Shown piece by piece: positions 1 to 5,785 of a stretch of DNA of 6,599 nucleotides (positions are counted from its first letter, which is position 1; each line of letters begins with the position of its first letter). The notes beneath the pieces were generated by a model. The model saw nothing but the letters and a program-made list of their open reading frames with translations. It had not been told where the DNA came from and did not search any database. Origin of the DNA: Lewinellaceae bacterium (GTDB lineage Bacteria > Bacteroidota > Bacteroidia > Chitinophagales > Saprospiraceae); NCBI GenBank assembly GCA_020636075.1, contig JACJYO010000026.1, forward strand, positions 1 through 6,599. The letters are read 5' to 3'. A program made the translations under genes and the position numbers.

Positions 1-143
1 ACCAGGATATCCAGCCTACACTCGAAGCATACACACCGGAGTCCGGAACAAGAGCCGGGTTAGAGGCTGTACAGGAATATTTTTTGAAAAAAAGGTATCT
101 ATTGCGCATTCGCGAAAATCTGTCTAAGTTTGCGGCCCATTAA
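1..143 (+). CDS. C-terminal end of an unrecognised protein (partial, 5' end outside window)
   Basis: The third forward frame is open from the window edge to a TAA at 141-143 and encodes about 46 residues. The segment is rich in charged helix-forming residues (for example LEAVQEYFLKKRYLLRIREN) and ends in KFAAH. Another forward frame is also open to 127, but its product reads less like a protein. I do not recognise the family and assign no function. The stop codon directly abuts the first base of the tRNA gene, so the two may be co-transcribed, or the tRNA promoter may lie inside this coding region. The downstream terminator at 231-263 would end both. Confidence 0.5.
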   Translation, partial: QDIQPTLEAYTPESGTRAGLEAVQEYFLKKRYLLRIRENLSKFAAH

Positions 144-229
144 GCGGGAGTGGCGGAATGGTAGACGCGCTGGTCTCAAACACCAGTGACTTCACGGTCG
201 TGAGGGTTCGAGTCCCTCCTCCCGCACCA
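144..229 (+). tRNA. tRNA-Leu (anticodon CAA), CCA end encoded
   Basis: A full class II tRNA cloverleaf is visible. Acceptor stem GCGGGAG (144-150) pairs with CTCCCGC (219-225), followed by discriminator A226 and an encoded CCA (227-229). The D stem is GCG/CGC (153-155, 166-168). The anticodon stem CTGGT/ACCAG (170-174, 182-186) encloses a seven-base loop with T at position 33 and anticodon CAA at 177-179. The T stem GAGGG/CCCTC (202-206, 214-218) closes a TTCGAGT loop. The long variable arm (about 187-201) has its own small stem GAC/GTC, as expected for tRNA-Leu. It reads UUG codons. With C34 it is not itself a substrate of the downstream MnmD enzyme, so that proximity is probably incidental. 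Confidence 0.97.
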
Positions 230-230
230 A

Positions 231-263
231 CAGCGTACCGGACGATCCGGTACGCTGTTTTTT
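231..263 (+). terminator. Rho-independent terminator after tRNA-Leu
   Basis: A perfect 12-bp stem (231-242 with 246-257) closes on a three-base loop CGA and is followed directly by six T (258-263). It begins two bases after the tRNA CCA end, so it should end tRNA transcription and separate it from mnmD. Confidence 0.93.
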
Positions 264-331
264 ATTGCCTGTTAATCCGGTCTAATTTCCCGGATCGGCT
301 TACATTGGCTATCCAACAAGCCCAACCGATC

Positions 332-991
332 ATGGCCATTTTCGTCACGCAAGACGGCTCCCATTCTGTTTTTGCCGAAAAATATGGTGTCAGTTACCAC
401 TCCAAATACGGTGCGGTAACCGAATCGGCGCATGTGTTCATCAATGCGGGCTTGCGGTTTAAGGCTGTGGTGCAACCCGAAATTTCCATTCTGGAAGTAG
501 GGTTTGGCACAGGCCTGAACGCCTTTATGACCTGGCTGGAAGCCGAACGCCGCAATTTGCACGTGCACTACGTCGGCATCGAGGCCTACCCTATCGACAC
601 CGCTGAAGCCGATGCCCTCAATTATGCCGACCAACTGGACGCGCCCAATCGCCAGACCGACTTCAGCCGCCTCCACCAGTGCGCCTGGAACCGGAGTGTC
701 AAACTGTCGGAGCATTTCAGTTTGCACAAAAAACAGATTCGGCTCGAAGCCTTCCGTACCACCCAGCGGTTCGACCTTGTTTACTTTGATGCCTTTGCCC
801 CGCAGGCACAGCCGGAACTTTGGACGGAGCGCATCCTCGGGTTGATGTACAACGTACTGAAGCCCGACGGTGCGCTGGTGACGTATTGCGCGCAAGGTGC
901 GTTCAAACGGACGCTGAAAAAAATCGGGTTTGACGTGGAAGACTTGGAGGGGCCGCCCGGGAAACGACAAATGACCCGGGGACTGAAATAA
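332..991 (+). CDS. mnmD: tRNA (5-methylaminomethyl-2-thiouridine)(34)-methyltransferase MnmD
   Basis: This 219-residue cytoplasmic protein matches the stand-alone methyltransferase half of MnmC (DUF752 family). The family uses S-adenosylmethionine to methylate the 5-aminomethyl group on wobble uridine 34 of certain tRNAs. Visible features: the N-terminal family block QDGSHSVF...YHSKYGAVTES..VFI (residues 7-37), the SAM-binding glycine motif EVGFGTGL (55-62), the conserved DAFAPQ (from 153), TYC (184-186), and the family's C-terminal signature PPGKRQMTRG (about 208-217). The frame stays open upstream into the tRNA gene. I chose ATG 332 because the family block follows directly and the upstream extension reads through tRNA and terminator. 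No clear Shine-Dalgarno is seen, which is common in Bacteroidota. A weak promoter-like TTTT-N19-TAATTTCC lies at 260-290. The gene is intact, with no frameshift. Confidence 0.93.
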   Translation: MAIFVTQDGSHSVFAEKYGVSYHSKYGAVTESAHVFINAGLRFKAVVQPEISILEVGFGTGLNAFMTWLEAERRNLHVHYVGIEAYPIDTAEADALNYADQLDAPNRQTDFSRLHQCAWNRSVKLSEHFSLHKKQIRLEAFRTTQRFDLVYFDAFAPQAQPELWTERILGLMYNVLKPDGALVTYCAQGAFKRTLKKIGFDVEDLEGPPGKRQMTRGLK

Positions 992-1044
992 CACTTGCGA
1001 TTAAACCTGGAAGAAAGTGGTTTTGCGAAAAAATGGAGACGCTG

Positions 1045-1085
1045 GCCTATTGTCGGCGTGACTGCGAGTCACGCCGACAATAGGC
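1045..1085. repeat. Perfect 19-bp inverted repeat (hairpin) between mnmD and the next gene
   Basis: Arms 1045-1063 and 1067-1085 are exact reverse complements around a GCG triloop, with core GTGACT-GCG-AGTCAC. It starts 53 bp after the mnmD stop and ends 59 bp before the next ATG. No T-tract follows on either strand, so it is not a classical intrinsic terminator. It could be a U-tract-independent terminator, an mRNA 3'-end stabiliser, or a copy of a dispersed REP-like palindrome. No second copy exists in this window. Confidence 0.9.
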
Positions 1086-1144
1086 ACGACATCATCATCT
1101 TCGTAAACCACCTGACGTTTAATGTACAAAGCAAAATCAGATTT

Positions 1145-1555
1145 ATGGAAAAACATCACACCCTCACCGACACAGAATTTGAACGGCAATTTGCCAACTG
1201 TACCCTTGATCCGGCACTTTTCAGCCATGAGGCACACCTGCGGCTGGCCTGGATCCATATTTCGAAATACGGTGTGGACAAAGCCATCAAAAATGTCTGT
1301 GATCAAATCCAGGTATTTGCAACCGCAAACGGCGCCGACGGGAAGTACCACGTGACCTTGACCGTAGCAGCCGTGCGGGCGGTGTATCATTGTGTTGAAA
1401 TCAACATCCACGGATTTTGCCGGATTTATTGCGGGTTTCCACGGTTAAAATTCCAGTTTAAGGAACTGCTGGATTGCCACTATTCCATGAATCTTTTCAA
1501 ATCGGAGTTGGCCCGGGAGGTTTATTTGGAGCCTGATTTGGCGCCGTTTGATTAG
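1145..1555 (+). CDS. Conserved hypothetical protein, about 136 residues, with probable compensating frameshifts near its C-terminus
   Basis: From ATG 1145 the product begins MEKHHTLTDTEFERQF and carries the block DPALFSHEAHLRLAWIHI. It ends FPRLKFQFKELLDCHYS...YLEPDLAPFD. I recognise this as a widespread small protein of unknown function, seen in Bacteroidota and other bacteria. The frame is open upstream to 995, but that stretch crosses the hairpin, so the later ATG is preferred. At 1391-1438 the encoded residues (CVEINIHGFCRIYCG) do not fit the family. Reading the adjacent frame from 1392 gives VLKSTSTDFAGFIAG, which fits my recollection of the family's ...LKS...DF..FI..FPRL much better. 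A one-base gain (or two-base loss) near 1391 and a loss in the T run at 1436-1438 would explain this while keeping the downstream frame. No signal peptide or membrane segment is seen. Confidence 0.75.
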   Translation: MEKHHTLTDTEFERQFANCTLDPALFSHEAHLRLAWIHISKYGVDKAIKNVCDQIQVFATANGADGKYHVTLTVAAVRAVYHCVEINIHGFCRIYCGFPRLKFQFKELLDCHYSMNLFKSELAREVYLEPDLAPFD

Positions 1556-1571
1556 AGTCATATCAGATTAA

Positions 1572-2459
1572 TTAATCCTTCGAAAACAAAATAGCCCCGG
1601 CTTTTCCGCCATTTGTTCGTTGCTGTGTCCTGCACCGGGCACCGTTTTCAGATCCAGTTAAACGGAAGATTTTCGCAGCGGCAAGGCTGTTGGCAATAGT
1701 CAAAAACATGCCGCGCTCAAAACGGTGCTGCCCCTGGCGCATAGCCTCGGGATTGCCGCAGGCTCCGCCTGTAGTTATGGTATCTGCCTCGCCCAGTAAA
1801 ACGGTTGCCCGCTTGCCAAATGCAGCCCGCAGGTTCATCGCCCAGGAATGTACCGCAAAGCCGTACGGAAAGCAGGTCTGATCGTCAGGCATGGTGTACC
1901 AACCGGCGTTGGCGCAAACGGCCGTTTTGCAGTTTTTCTTTAAAAATAAAAAAACGGTGCAGGAACTGGCTGCCGGCCGAATGGCCATAGATGCAATACT
2001 CTTGGCTACGATTCCCCGTTTTTGCACACAGCATCGAACAGCGGCTCTATGAGGGAATACGACCAGTCGGGTTCGGGGTTAGTGGCCAAAATTTGGTCCA
2101 GCGAATCAATTGAAACACATTCCCCAGGTTAAACTGATCGCTGGAAGGAAGCCGGCATCCTTGGCAAAGTACGGCACCACGAGCAGGGCATTGTACTGCT
2201 CGGCAATCAGGCTCCACACCGCATGATAACCTTCGGCCGCCCGGCTGGCGCCGTGGATCACGAATAAAACCGGCGATTTTGATTGTAGTTTTTCGGGCGG
2301 TAGGTCAGTACGTTTATGGGGCGGTTGTAGTTGAGGCCTTTTGTTGGAACATGAAACTACCGGCTCCGATGGGGATGTTTTGGGTATTTCGGAGGGTTGT
2401 ACAGCCGGAGATGGTGAGTGCTAGGAGGAAGATTGTTGGGAGGCCTGGAGTATTGGCAT
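1572..2459 (-). pseudogene. Alpha/beta-hydrolase lipoprotein (esterase-like), broken by many single-base indels
   Basis: No single frame spans the gene, but switching frames restores one continuous alpha/beta hydrolase. In order: a probable start ATG at 2457-2459; a hydrophobic signal ending in lipobox ISGC; RPINVLTYRPKNY; the oxyanion-hole segment PVLFVIHGAS (HG at 2250-2255); SLIEPLFDAV; the nucleophile elbow YGHSAGSQFLHRF (GHSAG at 1972-1986); ANAGWYTMPDD; VLLGEAD, which could hold the acid residue; HRFERGMF; and VPGAGHSNEQMA with the expected catalytic His. It ends AEKAGAILFSKD at 1572. Frame changes fall near 2446-2459, 2339-2342, 2274-2280, 2143-2149, 2111-2115, 2019-2023, 1933-1937, 1702-1706, 1650-1655 and 1602-1605, almost all at short homopolymers. 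No substitution-type stop is needed to explain the breaks. It may therefore be a functional gene with sequence errors rather than a decayed one. The product would be an outer lipoprotein hydrolase; its substrate is unknown. Confidence 0.8.
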
Positions 2460-2513
2460 GTTGCTGTGTTTTTGTGTTTGAAATTGGGTTCCAGCAATTT
2501 TCAGGAAAACACA

Positions 2514-2544
2514 TAAACATAACAGTTTGGGAAAGGTTGACAAA
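2514..2544 (-). promoter_or_regulatory. Bacteroidota-type promoter (-33/-7) for the hydrolase gene
   Basis: On the - strand, TTTG (2544-2541) is separated by exactly 19 bases from TATGTTTA (2521-2514). This matches the established Bacteroidota consensus TTTG-N19/20-TAnnTTTG at all but the last base. Transcription would start near 2507, about 50 nt before the proposed hydrolase ATG at 2459. Confidence 0.5.
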
Positions 2545-2715
2545 ACATGAAACATCGAATTTTGTGTAAAACCGACTCGAAGAGGTCAGATTAAAATTCA
2601 GACTCGTGCTTCCCTTCGTGGCGGGTAGCCGCGATAAATCCCAAAACCCAACTGCCCGTCGGTCGCTTGCCATACGATTAAGTACCTAAAGCATTCAGCG
2701 TACTAAAGTTTTGGG
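2545..2715. other. Non-coding block between two - strand genes; possible repeat element
   Basis: I find no convincing gene here. Short frames are open on both strands (for example LVLPFVAGSRDKSQNP on + and SRLPATKGSTSLNFNL on -), and neither resembles a known protein. The block contains an 8-bp inverted repeat (CCCAAAAC 2640-2647, GTTTTGGG 2708-2715) and a direct hexamer repeat CGAGTC (- strand) 27 bases apart. The repeat touching 2715 lies just after the stop of the gene at 2716-3459. The block could be a dispersed intergenic element, but no second copy lies in this window. Confidence 0.3.
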
Positions 2716-3459
2716 TTATTTCCCGTTCCATGCCTTATCCCGTTCTGTATCGATACTCTCACTGCCCATGTAGCCGCAAACGCCCATGCGGGGGGAGTTC
2801 ACTACTGGAAATGCCGAATAATCTTCGAAATCCGGGAAGGTTTTCGCATGTTTTTTTCCACAGGCGGTACAGAAAAACTGAGGTTCGTCGCCATAATGGA
2901 TGGAGCAGAGCTGTGCGGCCGGTTTTTTCCCGCAGTTGTCGCATATGATATGCAACGCTTCGTTGCGCGACATCAGCACGATGTTATCTTTCGAATCGAG
3001 CGGGTACTCACCCAGTACTTTTATCTCCAACCGGGTGGTGGAACCGAAATCGTATTCATAAAGCAGCACTTGCCCGGTTTGGAACACGTTGCCCACGGGT
3101 TGTTCCACGTCTTCTCCAATGATGGCTTCGTCGTCCATCCAGTCGTATTCGTATTTGCGGCCCTTGATGTGGAACGAACTCAGATGGCCGCAACATTCCA
3201 GCCAGATCGCGCGCAAGAAATCATCAAGTTCAAAGATGGATGCTTCTCCATCTACCAGCAGGTGCAGGAAATACACCTTGCCCGCGACAAACCAGCCTTC
3301 CCCTGTCACGAGCAGGTGAAAAGCTTTTTTGCCGCCCCCTGGCAACTGTGTCGCTTTTTCGGACAAGTGTTTTTTTAAGTGGCGCGCCAGTGCGCGGCTG
3401 CTTAGCTTTTCGCTGCAGAAACTGCAAATGCCTTCGGAGAGGAGTGTGTCATTTTCCAT
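2716..3459 (-). CDS. pRiA4b ORF-3-like (IS1096 passenger TnpR-like) protein with flanking zinc-binding motifs
   Basis: The 247-residue product has three visible parts. Residues 12-31 form a C2H2-like finger (C12-x2-C15-x11-H27-x3-H31). Residues about 46-160 match the plasmid pRiA4b ORF-3-like domain, with FHLLV, the signature DDFLRAIWLECCGHLSSF (79-96) and YEYDFGSTT (134-142). Residues 173-204 carry three cysteine pairs or near-pairs (C173-x2-C176, C185, C197-x2-C200, H204), a likely zinc ribbon, followed by the conserved FPVVNSPRMGVCGYMG. The domain name comes from mobile elements; its biochemical role is unknown to me. I start at Met 3459, eight codons inside the longest frame, because homologs begin close to the first finger. 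It lies 40 bp downstream of the ATPase remnant and is intact. Nucleic-acid binding is plausible from the fingers but inferred. Confidence 0.85.
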   Translation of the reverse strand: MENDTLLSEGICSFCSEKLSSRALARHLKKHLSEKATQLPGGGKKAFHLLVTGEGWFVAGKVYFLHLLVDGEASIFELDDFLRAIWLECCGHLSSFHIKGRKYEYDWMDDEAIIGEDVEQPVGNVFQTGQVLLYEYDFGSTTRLEIKVLGEYPLDSKDNIVLMSRNEALHIICDNCGKKPAAQLCSIHYGDEPQFFCTACGKKHAKTFPDFEDYSAFPVVNSPRMGVCGYMGSESIDTERDKAWNGK

Positions 3460-3499
3460 AAAATTCGCTGCTCTTAGACACAAGATACGGTGGTCTCAT

Positions 3500-3904
3500 T
3501 CAAAGCCCCACAAACAAATCATCCATCGTCAACGAAGCGTCCACCAGACCGAGGCTGTATTGGTTTTGTTTCACACCAAAAGTGGTAATCATGGTCAGGA
3601 AGACCTGTTTCCGGGTGCTGGAGGCTTCCTTGAAAGCAGCCATTTTATTCCGGTAATCCATTGCCATGGCTTTGTCTATGGTGACTTCGGCGCCATAGAA
3701 TTTAATTTCGCAAATATTGATGACATGGTCGTTGCGATCGATTAGCAGGTCGAACTGGATGCCTTCTTCCTCCTCCGTTCCTTTTTTGAAAAATGATGAG
3801 GCGGTGGAATAGACACCGGAAATGCCAAGCGCTTTTTTGATCTGCGGGATGAGCTTCAGGCAGATGCTTTCACTACATTCCGTTCTCTGAAAAACAGCTG
3901 GCGG
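3500..3904 (-). pseudogene. 5'-truncated AAA ATPase: C-terminal PD-(D/E)XK-like domain only
   Basis: An open frame of 134 codons without an early start ends at TGA 3500-3502. From about 3874 downward it matches the C-terminus of the AAA ATPase family (ATPase_2/DUF234 type) common in Bacteroides. Visible blocks are SICLKLIPQIKKALGISGVY, GIQFDLLIDRND, INICEIKF, KQVFLTMITTFGVKQNQYS and the closing LTMDDLF. The D-LLID and E-I-K pattern fits a PD-(D/E)XK nuclease-like fold. Full-length members are roughly 450-500 residues with an N-terminal P-loop ATPase, so about three quarters is missing. Upstream of residue Ser(3874) the similarity stops and an in-frame TAG lies at 3905-3907. There is no plausible start, the first Met being deep in the domain, so this is a remnant left by deletion or rearrangement. 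Confidence 0.85.
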
Positions 3905-3950
3905 CTATGTTTTGAGCGGCGCTTTTCGCAGCCAATCAGAATTTATCGAC

Positions 3951-3984
3951 CGCGAAATCTATATAAAAATAAGAACTTTTCGCG
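3951..3984. repeat. Inverted repeat CGCGAAA / TTTCGCG with AT-rich centre
   Basis: Seven-base arms at 3951-3957 and 3978-3984 flank a 20-base AT-rich centre (TATATAAAAATAAG core). A second imperfect hairpin (GTGAAGACT 3996-4004 with AGTCT-CC-TTCAC 4011-4022) follows and runs into the stop codon of the orphan tail. The 3905-4018 interval otherwise holds no gene I can identify. These structures could mark an element end or a terminator, but no T-tract is present. Confidence 0.4.
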
Positions 3985-4018
3985 AGCGATCGCCAGTGAA
4001 GACTCTGTAAAGTCTCCT

Positions 4019-4111
4019 TCACGGCAGCTCCACCCTCAACTCCCGAATCTGCTCCTTCACCACCTCCAGCCGCGTTTTGTCCTGCAACAAAGACACAACC
4101 TGCTCCAATGC
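4019..4111 (-). pseudogene. Orphan 30-residue C-terminal tail related to the recombinase tail
   Basis: A short frame beginning just after a TGA (4112-4114) encodes ALEQVVSLLQDKT followed by RLEVVKEQIRELRVELP and stops at 4019-4021. The last 17 residues match the recombinase C-terminus (RLGVVNEQIRELKVELP) at 14 of 17 positions, and both then stop. The preceding residues do not match the recombinase. It has no start codon and no upstream partner. It is either the displaced 3' end of the recombinase gene left by an insertion, or the tail of another decayed gene sharing this ending. Confidence 0.55.
4022..4072. repeat. Direct repeat copy A (51 nt, 46 identical to copy B)
   Basis: This segment matches 5789-5839 at 46 of 51 bases in the same orientation and the same codon phase, with one uninterrupted run of 19 and another of 13 bases. 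The centre-to-centre distance is 1767 bp. The interval between the copies contains the lipoprotein gene and xisHI. It could be a recombination (att-like) site or shared coding ancestry. Confidence 0.8.
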
Positions 4112-4179
4112 TCAGGATTTTGAAATAACCTTCCCAACTTTGGCCATTTCATCAAAACATGAATCAACACTTTTTTACC

Positions 4180-4917
4180 ATGAAGACATTTGTGCTTTTA
4201 TTTCCGGTAGTGTTGTTAGTCGCTTGCCAACGCCCTCAATCGAAATCTGATACACAAGAAACCACCGCCAGCATTACTTCAGATAGCGTTTCTCCTGGTC
4301 CATCGCCTGTTTCCGTGGATACCATTGCCGCCCCCGCAGGTTTGACAAAACTTGGAACAGCTACCGGAGATTTAGACAAGGACGGCCGACCGGAAACCGT
4401 CATCGTGTACGATTCACAGCGGGAAAGCAAGGATGAAATGGGTACGGAGCGGGAGCTGCATATTTTCAAAATGAAAGATGGCAAGTGGGAACTTTGGCAC
4501 AAATCCCTTGGTGCCGTGATGCCCAGCCAGAGCGGCGGCATGATGGGTGACCCGTTTCAACAAGTTACCATTGAAAACGGCTGCATCGTGCTGCATCATT
4601 TTGGCGGCAGCCGTGAGAAATGGACAAACATGCATCGTTTCCGGTTCCAGGATGACGACTGGAAATTGATTGGCGCTACTGTCAATTTTGGAGCACCCTG
4701 CGAGTATTGGACGAACTTCGATTACAATCTTTCCACCGGAAAAATCGTCTACGAAAAGAAAACGGAGGATTGCTCTGAGAGTGCGGAAAAACCGAAAACT
4801 ACCAAGATTTCAAAATCCTTCACGCACAAACTGAAATTATTACCCGGCATGGACGAGTTTAAGCCCGGTGAGAACGAGGTGAAATTGCCGGGTTTGGAGG
4901 ATACGTTTTATTTCTGA
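4180..4917 (+). CDS. Secreted lipoprotein of unknown function with a DxDxDG FG-GAP-like motif
   Basis: The 245-residue product begins with a lipoprotein signal peptide (MKTFVLLFPVVLLVAC) with lipobox LVAC and lipidation site Cys16. A Ser/Thr/Pro-rich linker follows to about residue 50. Next comes GDLDKDGRPE (63-72), an acidic loop (D64, D66, D68) typical of calcium-binding FG-GAP/VCBS-like motifs, and then alternating beta-type segments to FYF at the end. I chose ATG 4180 because it places Lys and the hydrophobic core ideally; an in-frame ATG at 4159 is possible. It is the only complete + strand gene right of 1555. It faces xisI convergently with 86 bp between, where I see no strong terminator hairpin. 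Envelope location is well supported, but the function is not known. It may be cargo between the direct repeats. Confidence 0.8.
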   Translation: MKTFVLLFPVVLLVACQRPQSKSDTQETTASITSDSVSPGPSPVSVDTIAAPAGLTKLGTATGDLDKDGRPETVIVYDSQRESKDEMGTERELHIFKMKDGKWELWHKSLGAVMPSQSGGMMGDPFQQVTIENGCIVLHHFGGSREKWTNMHRFRFQDDDWKLIGATVNFGAPCEYWTNFDYNLSTGKIVYEKKTEDCSESAEKPKTTKISKSFTHKLKLLPGMDEFKPGENEVKLPGLEDTFYF

Positions 4918-5003
4918 TTCAAAATTCTGCTGATTTGCAAAACCGGGGTTGCCTTGAGCCGTTTTCTTGTTATGCTTGACGGATTTGGGCTTAGTTCCTT
5001 ATA

Positions 5004-5339
5004 TCACGCCATGGCATACCCTGTCAACGGGCGCAGTGCCGGCGGCTGAAGCCCTATAACGATATCTGATTTAGGAATACCCAGCGCAATGAGTTCATCT
5101 CCGACTTCCCGTTCCGTACGGTTTTCCTGAATCCAGACCTTTCCGCTTTTGATATCAAAATGCAAATAAGTTTGGTGGATATAATGGTCGCCCCGCCAAC
5201 CTACTTTCTGGATTTGATAATGGTGGCGTTCAGTATCGCACACCAGCTGATATTCAACAGTTTCATCCGACGCCTTTTCTGGCATGACGGATTCAAGATA
5301 TTGGATGATAATCTTTTGATATTTTATGGTGTTATCCAT
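5004..5339 (-). CDS. xisI: XisI-family protein (fdxN element excision controlling factor)
   Basis: The 111-residue product has the XisI length and its conserved blocks: N-terminal helix YQKIIIQYLESV (7-18), LVCDTERHHYQIQKVGW (32-48), LHFDIKSGKVWIQENRTE (59-76), LGIPKSDIVIG (86-96), and the ending TGYAMA, close to the family's ...TxFAVA. XisI was found in Anabaena/Nostoc, where XisH and XisI are required with the serine recombinase XisF for excision of the fdxN element. The biochemical activity of XisI is unknown. Its start codon lies inside the end of xisH (16-bp overlap), so the two are likely translationally coupled and form one unit. The protein is complete and has no signal peptide. Confidence 0.92.
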   Translation of the reverse strand: MDNTIKYQKIIIQYLESVMPEKASDETVEYQLVCDTERHHYQIQKVGWRGDHYIHQTYLHFDIKSGKVWIQENRTEREVGDELIALGIPKSDIVIGLQPPALRPLTGYAMA

Positions 5340-5743
5340 GATATAATCTCGGATTTGTATGCGTCAAAAACAATAAGTCTAACATGATAGGTTTCGAGCG
5401 AGGCCATTAGCAATGGCATTTCACTAATTCTAAGCCAGGCCTGATTGGGCAATGCCATAAAAAGTTTTCGTTCCGTTTCGCCGGTCAATTGCAAACCAAC
5501 CAGATAATTCATGTATTTACCTAACGCATCGTGAAACTGGTATACTATACTTGTTTGAAGAAAACTTTTTACTTCAACTACAATTTTCTCCTTGCCTTTT
5601 TCAGCAGCCAGTAGGCGTTCGGCGCCCAAGTCCATTTCATATTCATCACCCTCAAATTCCACCCGGAAAGGGTCATGCGTAATTGTCCAGCCATCGGCTT
5701 CCAGGGCTTTACGAACATGGATATGAAAGTAGTCTTTTGCCAT
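5324..5743 (-). CDS. xisH: XisH-family protein (fdxN element excision controlling factor)
   Basis: The 139-residue product is full length for XisH. Recognisable blocks are ALEADGWTITHDPFRVEF (13-30), EMDLGAERLLAAEKG (36-50), VVEVKSFL (55-62), QFHDALGKYMNYL and the C-terminal VRLIVFDAYKSEIISWI. The D38...E57-x-K59 pattern fits the PD-(D/E)XK nuclease-like fold to which the family is assigned, so DNA binding or cleavage is possible. In Nostoc, XisH acts with XisI and XisF in fdxN element excision. Here it precedes and overlaps xisI and lies 42 bp downstream of a tyrosine (not serine) recombinase on the same strand. A -7-like box sits just upstream, so it may also have its own promoter. No breakage is seen. 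Confidence 0.93.
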   Translation of the reverse strand: MAKDYFHIHVRKALEADGWTITHDPFRVEFEGDEYEMDLGAERLLAAEKGKEKIVVEVKSFLQTSIVYQFHDALGKYMNYLVGLQLTGETERKLFMALPNQAWLRISEMPLLMASLETYHVRLIVFDAYKSEIISWITP

Positions 5744-5756
5744 TGGGTTGTTTTTG

Positions 5757-5764
5757 CAAAAGTA
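5757..5764 (-). promoter_or_regulatory. Possible -7 promoter element for xisHI (TACTTTTG)
   Basis: The octamer fits the Bacteroidota -7 consensus TAnnTTTG exactly and ends 13 bases before the xisH ATG, implying a very short leader. No TTTG is found 19-20 bases upstream, where the recombinase 3' end lies, so support is partial. Read-through from the recombinase gene is the alternative. Confidence 0.35.
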
Positions 5765-5785
5765 AAGGAATTTGAATTTATTTAA

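Noticed and set aside
158..331. N-terminal extension of the mnmD frame upstream of 332
   Set aside because: It translates the tRNA and terminator sequence. Family similarity begins just after Met 332.
272..994. Long - strand frame opposite mnmD (240 codons)
   Set aside because: It is an antisense shadow of a well-recognised gene, and its product lacks any known motif.
1001..1411. - strand frame opposite the small conserved gene
   Set aside because: It runs through the hairpin and is antisense to a gene whose + strand product is recognisable.
2279..2569. 96-codon + strand frame
   Set aside because: It is antisense to the hydrolase signal-peptide region and promoter, and the product is not protein-like.
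2314..2673. 119-codon - strand frame
   Set aside because: Only its last part (lipobox and following residues) belongs to the broken hydrolase. The upstream part crosses the promoter and non-coding block.
2848..3378. 176-codon + strand frame
   Set aside because: It is a shadow of the zinc-finger/pRiA4b-like gene, whose - strand product has clear domain motifs.
3329..3745. 138-codon + strand frame
   Set aside because: It is antisense to the pRiA4b-like gene start and the ATPase remnant, which are both recognisable on the - strand.
4918..5003. Possible bidirectional terminator between the lipoprotein gene and xisI
   Set aside because: Only a short imperfect AAAACCGG/CCGTTTT pairing is present, too weak to call.
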